Assembly (NCBI RefSeq): GCF_015207605.1
Contig: NZ_JADEWO010000024.1
Coordinates: forward strand, 28,336-92,335
Length of the DNA stretch: 64,000 nt
Direction of reading: 5' to 3'
DNA from: Oculatella sp. LEGE 06141
GTDB taxonomy: Bacteria; Cyanobacteriota; Cyanobacteriia; Elainellales; Elainellaceae
In this document: in pieces, positions 42,042 through 49,232 of the stretch
Layout of the letters: each line of letters opens with the position of its first letter
Numbering within the stretch: the first letter of the stretch is position 1
Made by a program: the position numbers and the translations under genes
The notes under the pieces: model-generated
What the model was told of the DNA's origin: nothing
The model's database searches: none
What the model saw: the letters and a program-made list of their open reading frames with translations, nothing else

Positions 42042-43662
42042 TTATTCCTATTCTCGGTAGCTGACCTGTAATGCCGAGCCATTTCAGGTCGTATAGTTCG
42101 GGTGTAATTCGCTGCTTGTCGTACACCGCTGCTGGAGCCGCAACGAAATATTCTTCGACATAGGGACGGGGAGGAACCACCTTGATCCTTTTTGTCCGCT
42201 TCTTGCCTGTTTTGGTCTGAACTTCTACCTCAGTCCAGTAGGGTTGAGGGCGTTCGATTGTCCAAAATCGATATGACAGTTCCACCATTTCTGGTGTCTT
42301 TTCATACTGCTCTGCCAACTCAGACAAAAACACAAGAGTATCTGTCTGATTCCCCTGAAACAGAATTTGAGTTTGGCGATAGGGCATACTGACATCCGTT
42401 GCAAAGATGCGACGGACGCAATAGACCGCCCATGTTCTGTCATCTAAAAGACCATCAATCTGTTTCTGTGCTGATGCCGGAAACAAATATTTCGGGTCTT
42501 TGACCAGGCGTTGTAAATTCGGAATGACCAGATCAACCCAGTATTCCCCTGCCAACAGGCGCTCGTAGTGAGCGATCGCTGCCTGGTTATCTGTCTCTTT
42601 TAGGATGTCGATGACCAGTTGCTTTGTATAGAGCGGTTGCTGATCGTTGATTGCCAGCGAGATATGCTCGATAAATGCAGCTTCACCGCCATAGCGGGGT
42701 TCACTCAGCCAATCATCACGCAAATCACCATGCGTGTTATTTCCCCGCTGACGCTTGCCGTTGCATTCGCTGAATGGGCAACCGTTGACACAGAAGGATT
42801 TTCTGCCCTGGGTGATTCTGCCATGAGTCCGTCTGTTGGCGAACTCGTTAACCCGACTTACGCACCAGGCTCGTCCGTACCCCATCTCAATGAGCGGGAA
42901 CCGAAAGACTTGCTTGCGATCTCTACTTTCCTTAATCCGACCTGCCTCATCAGCATTGAAGCCAATCTCGTAGTCGTAGGGTTGCTGGATATCCCCAAAA
43001 CTTTTGTCTTTTAGTCGTTTCGTTTCATCGGCGTTGTAGCCGATCAGGTAATAGGGAGATGGCTCTCTATTGCTAATACTCTTGTCCGACTTCGCCCGTT
43101 GCGTTTCGTCAGCGTTGAAGCCGATGTACCGCTGCCGGGGAGAATCCCCAAATAGGTAACGGGCGATCGTGTCGATCACCCACCCTTTGAATTTGAGGGT
43201 GCAGAGTCGGCTGCTGCCGTTGCGTTGCGGAACTGTCCCCGACATGACCAGATAGGTCAACAGGGAGTAAGCCCCGCGCACATAGAACGTGGTGGGTTGG
43301 CGAGTAGATGACAGGATAGTAATGCCGTCTTTTTCCCGTTCTCCGTTTCGACACGCCTGAATGAACCAGATGTTATGCTCCCGGCAAAGCGGAAATATCA
43401 CCTGTTCCATCAGCAGTTTTGTTTCAACCGACTCCCCTCCGACGACGGCGTGAACCACGATCAGATTCTCTAGGGGAAAGTCCCTAGAGTCAGGGTTCTC
43501 AATGTACTCGATTAACAGAGCGAGGGAATCAAACCCTGCTCCACAGGAAAGGATATGGGGTTGGAAATTAGGATTTAAAGACGGGAGAAGTTCGCGTAAC
43601 CAGATGTCTTCTCCATCAGACTGATAAAAAATAGGGGGAAGCTTAGTGCGTTTCATCAGCAT
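41926..43662 (-). CDS. PP-loop (PAPS-reductase-like) protein with triplicated motif
   Basis: About 578 residues from ATG 43662 (AGGAA 5 bases upstream; ATG 43656 is another option). The N-terminus has a PP-loop-like HILSCGAGFDSLALLIE in place of S-G-G-x-D-S, then a conserved CTLKFKGWVI. After that the IG[FY]NADE[TA]xR motif occurs three times within ~80 residues (IGFNADETQR, IGYNADETKR, IGFNADEAGR), where relatives have one. Cysteines in SFCVNGCPFSEC may bind metal or a cluster. DndC and SspD use this fold to deliver sulfur to DNA; here the function is inferred only from the DndB-like neighbour. The C-terminus overlaps dndB-like by 116 bases. Confidence 0.7.
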   Translation of the reverse strand: MLMKRTKLPPIFYQSDGEDIWLRELLPSLNPNFQPHILSCGAGFDSLALLIEYIENPDSRDFPLENLIVVHAVVGGESVETKLLMEQVIFPLCREHNIWFIQACRNGEREKDGITILSSTRQPTTFYVRGAYSLLTYLVMSGTVPQRNGSSRLCTLKFKGWVIDTIARYLFGDSPRQRYIGFNADETQRAKSDKSISNREPSPYYLIGYNADETKRLKDKSFGDIQQPYDYEIGFNADEAGRIKESRDRKQVFRFPLIEMGYGRAWCVSRVNEFANRRTHGRITQGRKSFCVNGCPFSECNGKRQRGNNTHGDLRDDWLSEPRYGGEAAFIEHISLAINDQQPLYTKQLVIDILKETDNQAAIAHYERLLAGEYWVDLVIPNLQRLVKDPKYLFPASAQKQIDGLLDDRTWAVYCVRRIFATDVSMPYRQTQILFQGNQTDTLVFLSELAEQYEKTPEMVELSYRFWTIERPQPYWTEVEVQTKTGKKRTKRIKVVPPRPYVEEYFVAAPAAVYDKQRITPELYDLKWLGITGQLPRIGINDEEATITTSSNRVKSRSSAATNRRRISVSSNPGISMS

Positions 43663-43686
43663 TGAATTCCTGACTGCCAGCATCCC

Positions 43687-43700
43687 CCTGCGAAAGCAGG
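43687..43700 (-). promoter_or_regulatory. Leader hairpin (instance 3)
   Basis: CCTGCTTTCGCAGG on the minus strand, 25 bases before the ATG at 43662; a small CTGGCAGTCAG element follows. Arms differ from other instances (CTG/CAG) but pair perfectly. Confidence 0.5.
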
Positions 43701-43724
43701 ATTGTCTCCCGAATACGTTATTGT

Positions 43725-43877
43725 TTAGTCGCCATCACACTCTTCCCTATGTCGTCTTGCTTCCTCAACAGAATGTAGGGAATGCCAGATGTCAACAAGA
43801 AACGTTGAAAAGTGGGGATTCTGACACAAAATCCCCACTACAATCAGGACACAGATGAAATGAAGAATGCCTCGCAT
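43725..43877 (-). CDS. Small membrane protein, 50 aa
   Basis: Start ATG 43877, 30 bases after leader hairpin instance 4. The N-terminal 20 residues form one hydrophobic helix (ILHFICVLIVVGILC); the rest is polar, with HSLHSVEEARRHREECDGD. Not recognised. Too short to be certain, but the leader motif common to the cluster supports it. Confidence 0.5.
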   Translation of the reverse strand: MRGILHFICVLIVVGILCQNPHFSTFLVDIWHSLHSVEEARRHREECDGD

Positions 43878-43906
43878 AATGATTGTCTGATAAGGATCAT
43901 GACAAC

Positions 43907-43920
43907 GATGCGAAAGCATC
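43907..43920 (-). promoter_or_regulatory. Leader hairpin (instance 4)
   Basis: GATGCTTTCGCATC on the minus strand, followed by a second stem TTGTC...GACAA (43903-43881), before the small membrane protein's ATG. Confidence 0.55.
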
Positions 43921-43935
43921 AAGCAATATTAGGCT

Positions 43936-45198
43936 CTACTGAATCGCTGTTTCTGACTCTGCCCAATGTTGGGCGATCGCCTGAACGATTCCCACAAAAG
44001 CATCATCTGTCCAAAACAACATCTGATCTAGCCCACAGCAACGCATTAGAGCTGAGGAAAAGATAGGGTTCCAGCGATGCAGCAACCCTAACTCGATCAG
44101 CAGTTGATGGAGCCGATCGCGCTCCTGGAATGACATCCTCAATACGTCCTCATGGAGTGATGCTAACCAGCGCTTGTGCTGGAAGCCCCACCCTCCAACA
44201 ATTTCCATTAGGGCTAGTTCAGCCCACACCCAAGGGTTGTGTTTTGCTCCATTGAGAATATCGTTGATACTCGCTAAAACACAGAGAGCGCAGGACAATC
44301 TGGTGTTGCCTGCTGCGTAAACCCAATGGCAGGGGAATCCCTCGATCGCTTCCTTGATCTTGCCTGCTTTGTAGAGGGCTGTACGTCGGGCAACGTCAAC
44401 CGAGGAAGTTCCGTTATAGGCCCAAACTTCCTCTATCCTCCAGTCATGGATTGGATGCCAGGTCAGGGCAAACCGACCTTTCCTGCCAGAATCCAACCAG
44501 AGTTGGAAGGCGTGTTCTGCCCAGGCTTCCTTTTCCTCAGCGCTCTTGCAATCACGAGGCGTTTTGTACCAGGTTGCGGCGATGTCATCGCGCACCTGAT
44601 AGCGTGGTTTCTTTGCCCGTGCATCTGATTCTTCAGCCCGGATGCCGATCGCACAGATTACGAAATCATATTGTCGAAGACGTTTGTCTGCCGTCTGTGT
44701 TTTTTCGTGCTTTGTACAAAATCTTGCACTCGACGAAGACCAAAAGGGCTTTTCACTGCGGAACTCATCAACATCAATCGGGACGATCGAACTAAGCTCA
44801 TTACTGCCACGAAAGAATTTGTTAGAGGTTTGGGTCTTCTCTCGATCAGTACAGTAGCGAGCAGCAGAACTGCTCCAGAAGGGTTTCTGCTCTTGTTTTC
44901 CAATGATTGTCTCGTAGCGATGCTGCCACTCGTCAACCATTGAGCGCTTTGGGAACAGTTTGATTAGAGGAAGCTTTAGTTCTGAGCAAACTTTGTGTAG
45001 ATGTTCAGTTACGCCCACCCACTCAATCCGTCCCAACTCGCAAAAGAGGGCAAAGAAATTTCCCTTCCAACCCCTTTCCTGATGCAGCTTTGACATAAAC
45101 CGAAGCATGGCATCGCTGTCTTTTCCCCCACTGGCAGAGCCAGCAAGATCCGCACCATGCTCCATCACTCGTTCTATAAAGGTTGGAATTCCTGACAT
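43936..45198 (-). CDS. PAPS-reductase-like PP-loop protein with internal duplication
   Basis: 420 residues. Canonical PP-loop GSASGGKDSDAMLRF near residue 20, then CELGRIEWVGVTEH, SSARYCT-type motif, IGIRAEESDARAKKPRY, and a C-terminal cysteine pair (LSCALCVLASIND). This is the PAPS reductase/3'-phosphoadenosine family used by phage and plasmid sulfur- or adenylyl-transfer proteins. Uniquely, the KPFWSSS[AS]AR[YF]CT segment occurs twice, about 47 residues apart, each followed by a KTQT. The duplicate affects the substrate-binding part. It belongs to the same leftward cluster as the DndB-like and the other PP-loop protein. Confidence 0.8.
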   Translation of the reverse strand: MSGIPTFIERVMEHGADLAGSASGGKDSDAMLRFMSKLHQERGWKGNFFALFCELGRIEWVGVTEHLHKVCSELKLPLIKLFPKRSMVDEWQHRYETIIGKQEQKPFWSSSAARYCTDREKTQTSNKFFRGSNELSSIVPIDVDEFRSEKPFWSSSSARFCTKHEKTQTADKRLRQYDFVICAIGIRAEESDARAKKPRYQVRDDIAATWYKTPRDCKSAEEKEAWAEHAFQLWLDSGRKGRFALTWHPIHDWRIEEVWAYNGTSSVDVARRTALYKAGKIKEAIEGFPCHWVYAAGNTRLSCALCVLASINDILNGAKHNPWVWAELALMEIVGGWGFQHKRWLASLHEDVLRMSFQERDRLHQLLIELGLLHRWNPIFSSALMRCCGLDQMLFWTDDAFVGIVQAIAQHWAESETAIQ

Positions 45199-45215
45199 GG
45201 CTTGATGGCTCCATG

Positions 45216-45251
45216 AAAAAGTTTTTCAGCCCAAGGCGAAAGCCTAAAAAC
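45216..45251 (-). promoter_or_regulatory. Two-hairpin leader (instance 5)
   Basis: AGGCTTTCGCCT on the minus strand (45245-45234), with outer AGTTTTT/AAAAACT arms extending the stem, then GGGCTG...GAGCC as a possible second stem, 36 bases before the ATG at 45198. Confidence 0.5.
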
Positions 45252-45376
45252 TGAAATAAGCGAGTCCTCAATTGATGGGAATGCAGAAACAAATAAAGTT
45301 GTACACTAAGCTGAAGACTTTACTGACCAAGCAATTGAGTTTTGTAGCGTACAGCTTTATTGTTTGGATCACAGAG

Positions 45377-45417
45377 AAAACCAATGCGATCGCACAATAG
45401 GCGATCGCATTGGTTTT
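45377..45417. terminator. HIP1-bearing 17-bp hairpin, probably bidirectional terminator
   Basis: AAAACCAATGCGATCGC (45377-45393) and its exact reverse complement (45401-45417) with a 7-base loop. Each arm contains a GCGATCGC octamer. It separates the leftward zinc-ribbon gene from the PP-loop operon. Confidence 0.6.
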
Positions 45418-45454
45418 GGTTTGGTTCTACTCAGCTTCCAGTCCTGATTGGTCG

Positions 45455-46057
45455 CTACAGTGCATTGCCTGTGTGTTCGTCTGCAACTTGAGCCTGAAGC
45501 CCACATTCAGGGCACTCGGAATCTGGCAAACCAGTCCATTGATTGAAGCATTCTGAGCATTCCATCTCTTTTTCTACAGAAATGTCGTTGCTTTGGAAGC
45601 ACAACGAGATAATTTGAGCAATTCGCTCAGCAGTATCCCGTTCAACCCCTGGAATTTTATAGACGCAAGTTACCATATTGTGCTTCTCTTGCACTTCAAT
45701 GATGAAACCCTCTTCTCCAACTTCCAACTCAGATACATCAGAGATATTGATTCTGATAGCTGTAGCTTGGTCTGGGTTTTCAAGCTTAACCTGTTTAATC
45801 TGTCTTACGAACTGAGATGCCCATTCCCACTCAGGGATTATCTCTTCGTGGTGCAACTGGGCGATCGAGGGGAATTGAGAATTGCCACAACGCTCCTGAA
45901 GGATTGCTTCAGAAGATGTATTATTTGCTTTTGCTAGGGCAATGTATCCCTGTATGATGAAGGGAACAAACACTTCATGATCAGAATTTGCCTCTAAACA
46001 TTGAAGGATATCTGATAGTGCTTGTTGAACCTGGATGTTTTTTTCAATATTCGACAT
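45455..46057 (-). CDS. Hypothetical protein with C-terminal zinc ribbon
   Basis: 200 residues. The N-terminal 150 are mixed alpha/beta and unrecognised (SDHEVFVPFIIQGYIALA, IRINISDVSELEVGEEG). Near the C-terminus is a C-x2-C...C-x2-C zinc ribbon (MECSECFNQWTGLPDSECPE, then C-G), a module that often binds nucleic acid or a partner. Acidic overall, no membrane helix. In the leftward cluster between the 281-residue gene and the PP-loop gene. Confidence 0.65.
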   Translation of the reverse strand: MSNIEKNIQVQQALSDILQCLEANSDHEVFVPFIIQGYIALAKANNTSSEAILQERCGNSQFPSIAQLHHEEIIPEWEWASQFVRQIKQVKLENPDQATAIRINISDVSELEVGEEGFIIEVQEKHNMVTCVYKIPGVERDTAERIAQIISLCFQSNDISVEKEMECSECFNQWTGLPDSECPECGLQAQVADEHTGNAL

Positions 46058-46147
46058 TGTTCTTCAAGGATATAGGGCTAACTAAAAGCTAATGCTCTTG
46101 TGAAATTCATTCGAGTTTCAAAGTCGTAGATGCCCCCGTTTCAGGGC

Positions 46148-46969
46148 TTAGAAGTACTCATCTGTTATATCCAGCAGATCATCTTCTGTGCCTAAAGCTG
46201 TGTAGTCCACAGTATCCACAGTATTGGTACGATTCCGCGTTTTCCTTTCCCTTTCGGGATTTCCAAAGTCAGCACATTCATCGAACTGCTCCAAAACCCT
46301 ATCTCTAAAGGCTTCGTACCCAACAAATAGCGATCGCCAGTTCTCAGCAGTCGGCTCTGCGAAATTGGAGATATCACAAACCCACGCCTTCTTCTTGCCT
46401 CCCTTCAATTTGGGCGAGAGTTGAACGGCCAAGATAGAGAGCGCAAAGAACCGATCGCTTCTGTCTTTGTTGTTGTTGTTGGCTTGTTTGTAAGCTCCAC
46501 TCATCAATGCTCGAAATCGCTGATGAACTTCCCCGAATACACCGCAGAATGATCCTTTGGTCGTCAGTTGTAACGGCTTTTCATGCAAAAGCTGTCGTTG
46601 CTGGTTTACCAAGTAGACTAGATATCTGGTCTTTAATACGATCGTTGCGTTGTCATATTTAGCTCTGTCGAAAACGTCAACAAAGCGATCGCCCTCTCGC
46701 TCAAACATGAGCAGTGGAGATTGTCTCAAGATGAGGAATCGTCCAGTGCTAGCAATGTATCCTTCTGAGCTATCCCCACTTCGAAAGAAGTTGCTGTGAG
46801 GCCGCCAATCTTCACCCGGAATGAAGCCGCATTTGTCAGCGTTCTCAAGTGTAAGGAAGAAGCCCGATTTGTCAGGGTCTTGGTCGTTAAGCACCTGCAT
46901 GTAAGGGAAAGCAGCACTCTGGCTCTCAAATTCGGGGGAATCAAAGAAGTTACGACGAACAGTATTCAT
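46148..46969 (-). CDS. Hypothetical protein of plasmid type, 273 aa
   Basis: Start ATG 46969 chosen for GGAG 7 bases upstream (an ATG at 46993 lacks it). Unrecognised: conserved-looking LNDQDPDKSGFFLTLENADK, GRFLILRQSPLLMFER, FGEVHQRFRALMSGAYKQAN and AWVCDISNFAEPT suggest a single folded domain with mixed strands and helices. It ends in a charged, acidic tail (DTVDYTALGTEDDL). Similar sequences seem to occur repeatedly on cyanobacterial plasmids, to my memory, but no function is known. Preceded by leader hairpin instance 6. Confidence 0.65.
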   Translation of the reverse strand: MNTVRRNFFDSPEFESQSAAFPYMQVLNDQDPDKSGFFLTLENADKCGFIPGEDWRPHSNFFRSGDSSEGYIASTGRFLILRQSPLLMFEREGDRFVDVFDRAKYDNATIVLKTRYLVYLVNQQRQLLHEKPLQLTTKGSFCGVFGEVHQRFRALMSGAYKQANNNNKDRSDRFFALSILAVQLSPKLKGGKKKAWVCDISNFAEPTAENWRSLFVGYEAFRDRVLEQFDECADFGNPERERKTRNRTNTVDTVDYTALGTEDDLLDITDEYF

Positions 46970-46983
46970 TGGTGATTCTCCGG

Positions 46984-47013
46984 AGTTCTTCAACTGAACG
47001 GGGCGAAAGCCCC
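46984..47013 (-). promoter_or_regulatory. Two-hairpin leader (instance 6)
   Basis: GGGGCTTTCGCCCC on the minus strand (47013-47000), then GTTC-AGTTGAA-GAAC, then CCGGAG and the ATG at 46969. Confidence 0.6.
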
Positions 47014-47049
47014 TCCCTCTTCAATCGCTATGAAGAATGCAATGAAAAA

Positions 47050-47079
47050 GGCGATCGCACCTATTAGGAGGCGATCGCC
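47050..47079. repeat. HIP1-bearing hairpin
   Basis: GGCGATCGC (47050-47058) and GCGATCGCC (47071-47079) around a 12-base loop, between the stop of the 125-residue gene and the leader of the next. A likely terminator-like element of the same type as 45377 and 32995. Confidence 0.45.
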
Positions 47080-47091
47080 GTGGGATGACGT

Positions 47092-47469
47092 TTAATGAAA
47101 AGCGATCGCCTCTCCAGTTAATTGAGGCAATGAATCAATCCAATAGCGGTATGATTGCCCATCTATTTGGATGACCGCACGCTCTCCGTCAGCATACAAA
47201 TTCTCAGGAGCATCCCTGTAATCATCCAGATTAATTTCCTCGAAAAGATGGGGATGAGTGTAGAAAGCATCCAAAATCGGAAGGTTGATTGCCAGTTCGT
47301 CATAAGGTTGCTCTGGATTGTTGGGAATCGCATGAATGCTAGTTCTTAACCTTTCTTCGCCCAACTTATCGTAAAGTTGCTTGAGCTTTTGAGCGTAAGG
47401 AGCGTCTGGTTCAGTCTCCTCCATGTAACGTTGCCACACGACTGAGACTTGAAGTGCCGTTGCGTACAT
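47092..47469 (-). CDS. Hypothetical protein, 125 aa
   Basis: Start ATG 47469, chosen for ACGGAGAT 7 bases upstream; longer in-frame starts lack such a signal. Unrecognised. Pattern YAQKLKQLYDKLGEERLRTS then LPILDAFYTHPHLFEEI and a C-terminal strand pair AVIQIDGQSYRYWI. Small acidic soluble protein. First gene of the leftward cluster. Confidence 0.6.
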   Translation of the reverse strand: MYATALQVSVVWQRYMEETEPDAPYAQKLKQLYDKLGEERLRTSIHAIPNNPEQPYDELAINLPILDAFYTHPHLFEEINLDDYRDAPENLYADGERAVIQIDGQSYRYWIDSLPQLTGEAIAFH

Positions 47470-48354
47470 AGAGATCTCCGTTGCAAATTGCAGAAAAGCA
47501 TGTAATGAGTGCATTGGCTGTTGTCTGAATGAGGGAATAGCCGAGTCCAAAAGGCTTTGGGATTTGAGGAGTAGTGCTAGTGCTAGTGTTTTTGCTTTTG
47601 TTTTCAGCAGGGCAATCCTCGAAACTATGTTGAGGATGGTTTCAGCGTTATGCAGGATAGTGATTTAGGAAATTCCCGGACACCTTTCTTGAACCGCATC
47701 GGGGAGAACCTTGCCCTGGAGGTGTTCATCCCTAGCTCTCAACCTAGTAAGTCGTTTCTACTGAACTCCATTGCCGAAACATCAGTTCCACAGGGCGAAA
47801 GCCCCTAGTGTGTTTGGTCAATAGGTAAAATTGGGGCGATCGAATGAGCAGAGACGAGTTGGTTGGTTGATGATGCTTGATGTGTAAATTTCAATGACGT
47901 GACACCGTTTTGGTGACGCGTCATTGAAGTGTTAAGTCTAGCGACTGACTGATGAATTAGTTGGCGATCGCTCTCGGCGTATTCTTGGATTGATGAAGTG
48001 AGGTCAAGGTGCGGTTTTATAAGCTGTGTAAGGGGCACTGTGAAGATAGGCGGAAAAATTCTACCTATCTATCTGGGAAGGCATATTATGCAGAACGATT
48101 CCGTCTATCCATCTGTTTTTGAGTGATATGCAGAACGATTCTGTCTATCCTCCTAATCGAGGTAGATAGGCAGAATCGTTCCGTATAATCAATAGTTATG
48201 CCGCAAATTCTCTGAAGGGAGACCTGCCTAAATACTTGCTAAAGCCAGGTAGTTTAGAAATTGACAGTACGACGATTGTGCTTCTGGCATTCAATAATTC
48301 AGTAGATTAGTGGTAACTGGTGCCAACAGAGCTTCAGCAAGGGAGGAAATAAAC
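47470..48354. other. Intergenic region with a leader-type hairpin and 24-bp repeats
   Basis: About 885 bases without a convincing gene between divergent units. It holds the seventh CGAAAG hairpin (GGGCGAAAGCCC, 47793-47804), low-complexity GCTAGT repeats near 47575, two direct 24-bp repeats at 48087-48110 and 48127-48150, and an inverted copy at 48161-48187. The last two form a long hairpin. The repeats lie 165-270 bases before the metallophosphoesterase start. Confidence 0.5.
48087..48187. repeat. Direct and inverted 24-bp repeats
   Basis: TATGCAGAACGATTC[CT]GTC-type units at 48087-48110 and 48127-48150 (40-base period) and an inverted relative at 48161-48187 (AGGCAGAATCGTTCCGTATA). Could be binding sites of a plasmid regulator or replication protein. 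Confidence 0.65.
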
Positions 48355-49104
48355 TTGAAATTCGCAGTCTTGTCAGACATTCATGGAAATCTATGGGCAT
48401 TGACGGCAGTTCTTGAAGATGCGAAACGCCGAGGGATTGACCAGTTTATCAATCTTGGGGATGTGTTGTACGGTCCCCTCAAGCCCTTTGAGACGTATAC
48501 GCTCCTGCAAACGATCGATGCCATCACTATTCAAGGTAATGAGGATCGAGATATTTATGAATTTGAACCAAGTCGAGATGAATCACATCTAACACTCATC
48601 TATATGCTTAAGGAGCTTGGAGAGGAGCCGATCCAGTGGTTAAAGTCATTGCCTAAAACAACTGTTGTCGCCGAGGAGATTTTTGCCTGTCATGGTATCC
48701 CTACAAGCGATTTGGTTTACCTGCTAGAAGATATTTCCATCGGGTTTCCCATTGTGAAAGACGAAGCGGCAATATTGAGCTATCTTGACGAAATTAGTCA
48801 TCCAGTGATTTTATGTGGACACAGTCATATTCCACGAGTAGTTCAATTATCTTCGGGGCAACTGATTATCAACCCTGGCAGTGTAGGTGTACCTGCATAT
48901 GATGATGACGTTCCCAGCTATCATGCGATGCAAAATTACTCACCACTCGCGTCTTATGCAGTGCTTGAAAAGCAAGGTGACGACTGGCAAGTTGAACTAT
49001 TGAAGATTCCGTATGATATTCAGTCCGCAGTAAACCAAGCGCAGTGTCAGGGTCGGGAAGACTGGGCATATTGGATAAAAACAGGGCGAGTAGCAATGGC
49101 ATAA
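48355..49104 (+). CDS. Calcineurin-like metallophosphoesterase (YfcE/MJ0936 group)
   Basis: 249 residues from TTG 48355, which has a near-perfect GGGAGGAAA 7 bases upstream; the longer GTG start at 48310 would precede that site. Motifs in order: SDIHGN, NLGDVL, GNEDR, and CGHSHIP, the full two-metal phosphoesterase set. Members hydrolyse phosphodiesters or phosphomonoesters, often nucleotides; the specific substrate is unknown. It is monocistronic and divergent from the leftward cluster, convergent with the RecD2 gene. Confidence 0.88.
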   Translation: MKFAVLSDIHGNLWALTAVLEDAKRRGIDQFINLGDVLYGPLKPFETYTLLQTIDAITIQGNEDRDIYEFEPSRDESHLTLIYMLKELGEEPIQWLKSLPKTTVVAEEIFACHGIPTSDLVYLLEDISIGFPIVKDEAAILSYLDEISHPVILCGHSHIPRVVQLSSGQLIINPGSVGVPAYDDDVPSYHAMQNYSPLASYAVLEKQGDDWQVELLKIPYDIQSAVNQAQCQGREDWAYWIKTGRVAMA

Positions 49105-49232
49105 CAATCCGCTTGCACGCCGACTGTATGAAGTGGGTCGGCTAGAGTCCGAGAAGCTACTAGCGGCGGGTGAAGCGGAACGTTAACTTTACTCCCATCA
49201 GGTTGTCAATTCAAGGTACATGCCGATGCCCT

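Noticed and set aside
34421..47013. Leader hairpins as Rho-independent terminators
   Set aside because: No T-run follows on either strand and they sit at fixed distance before start codons, which fits leaders better.
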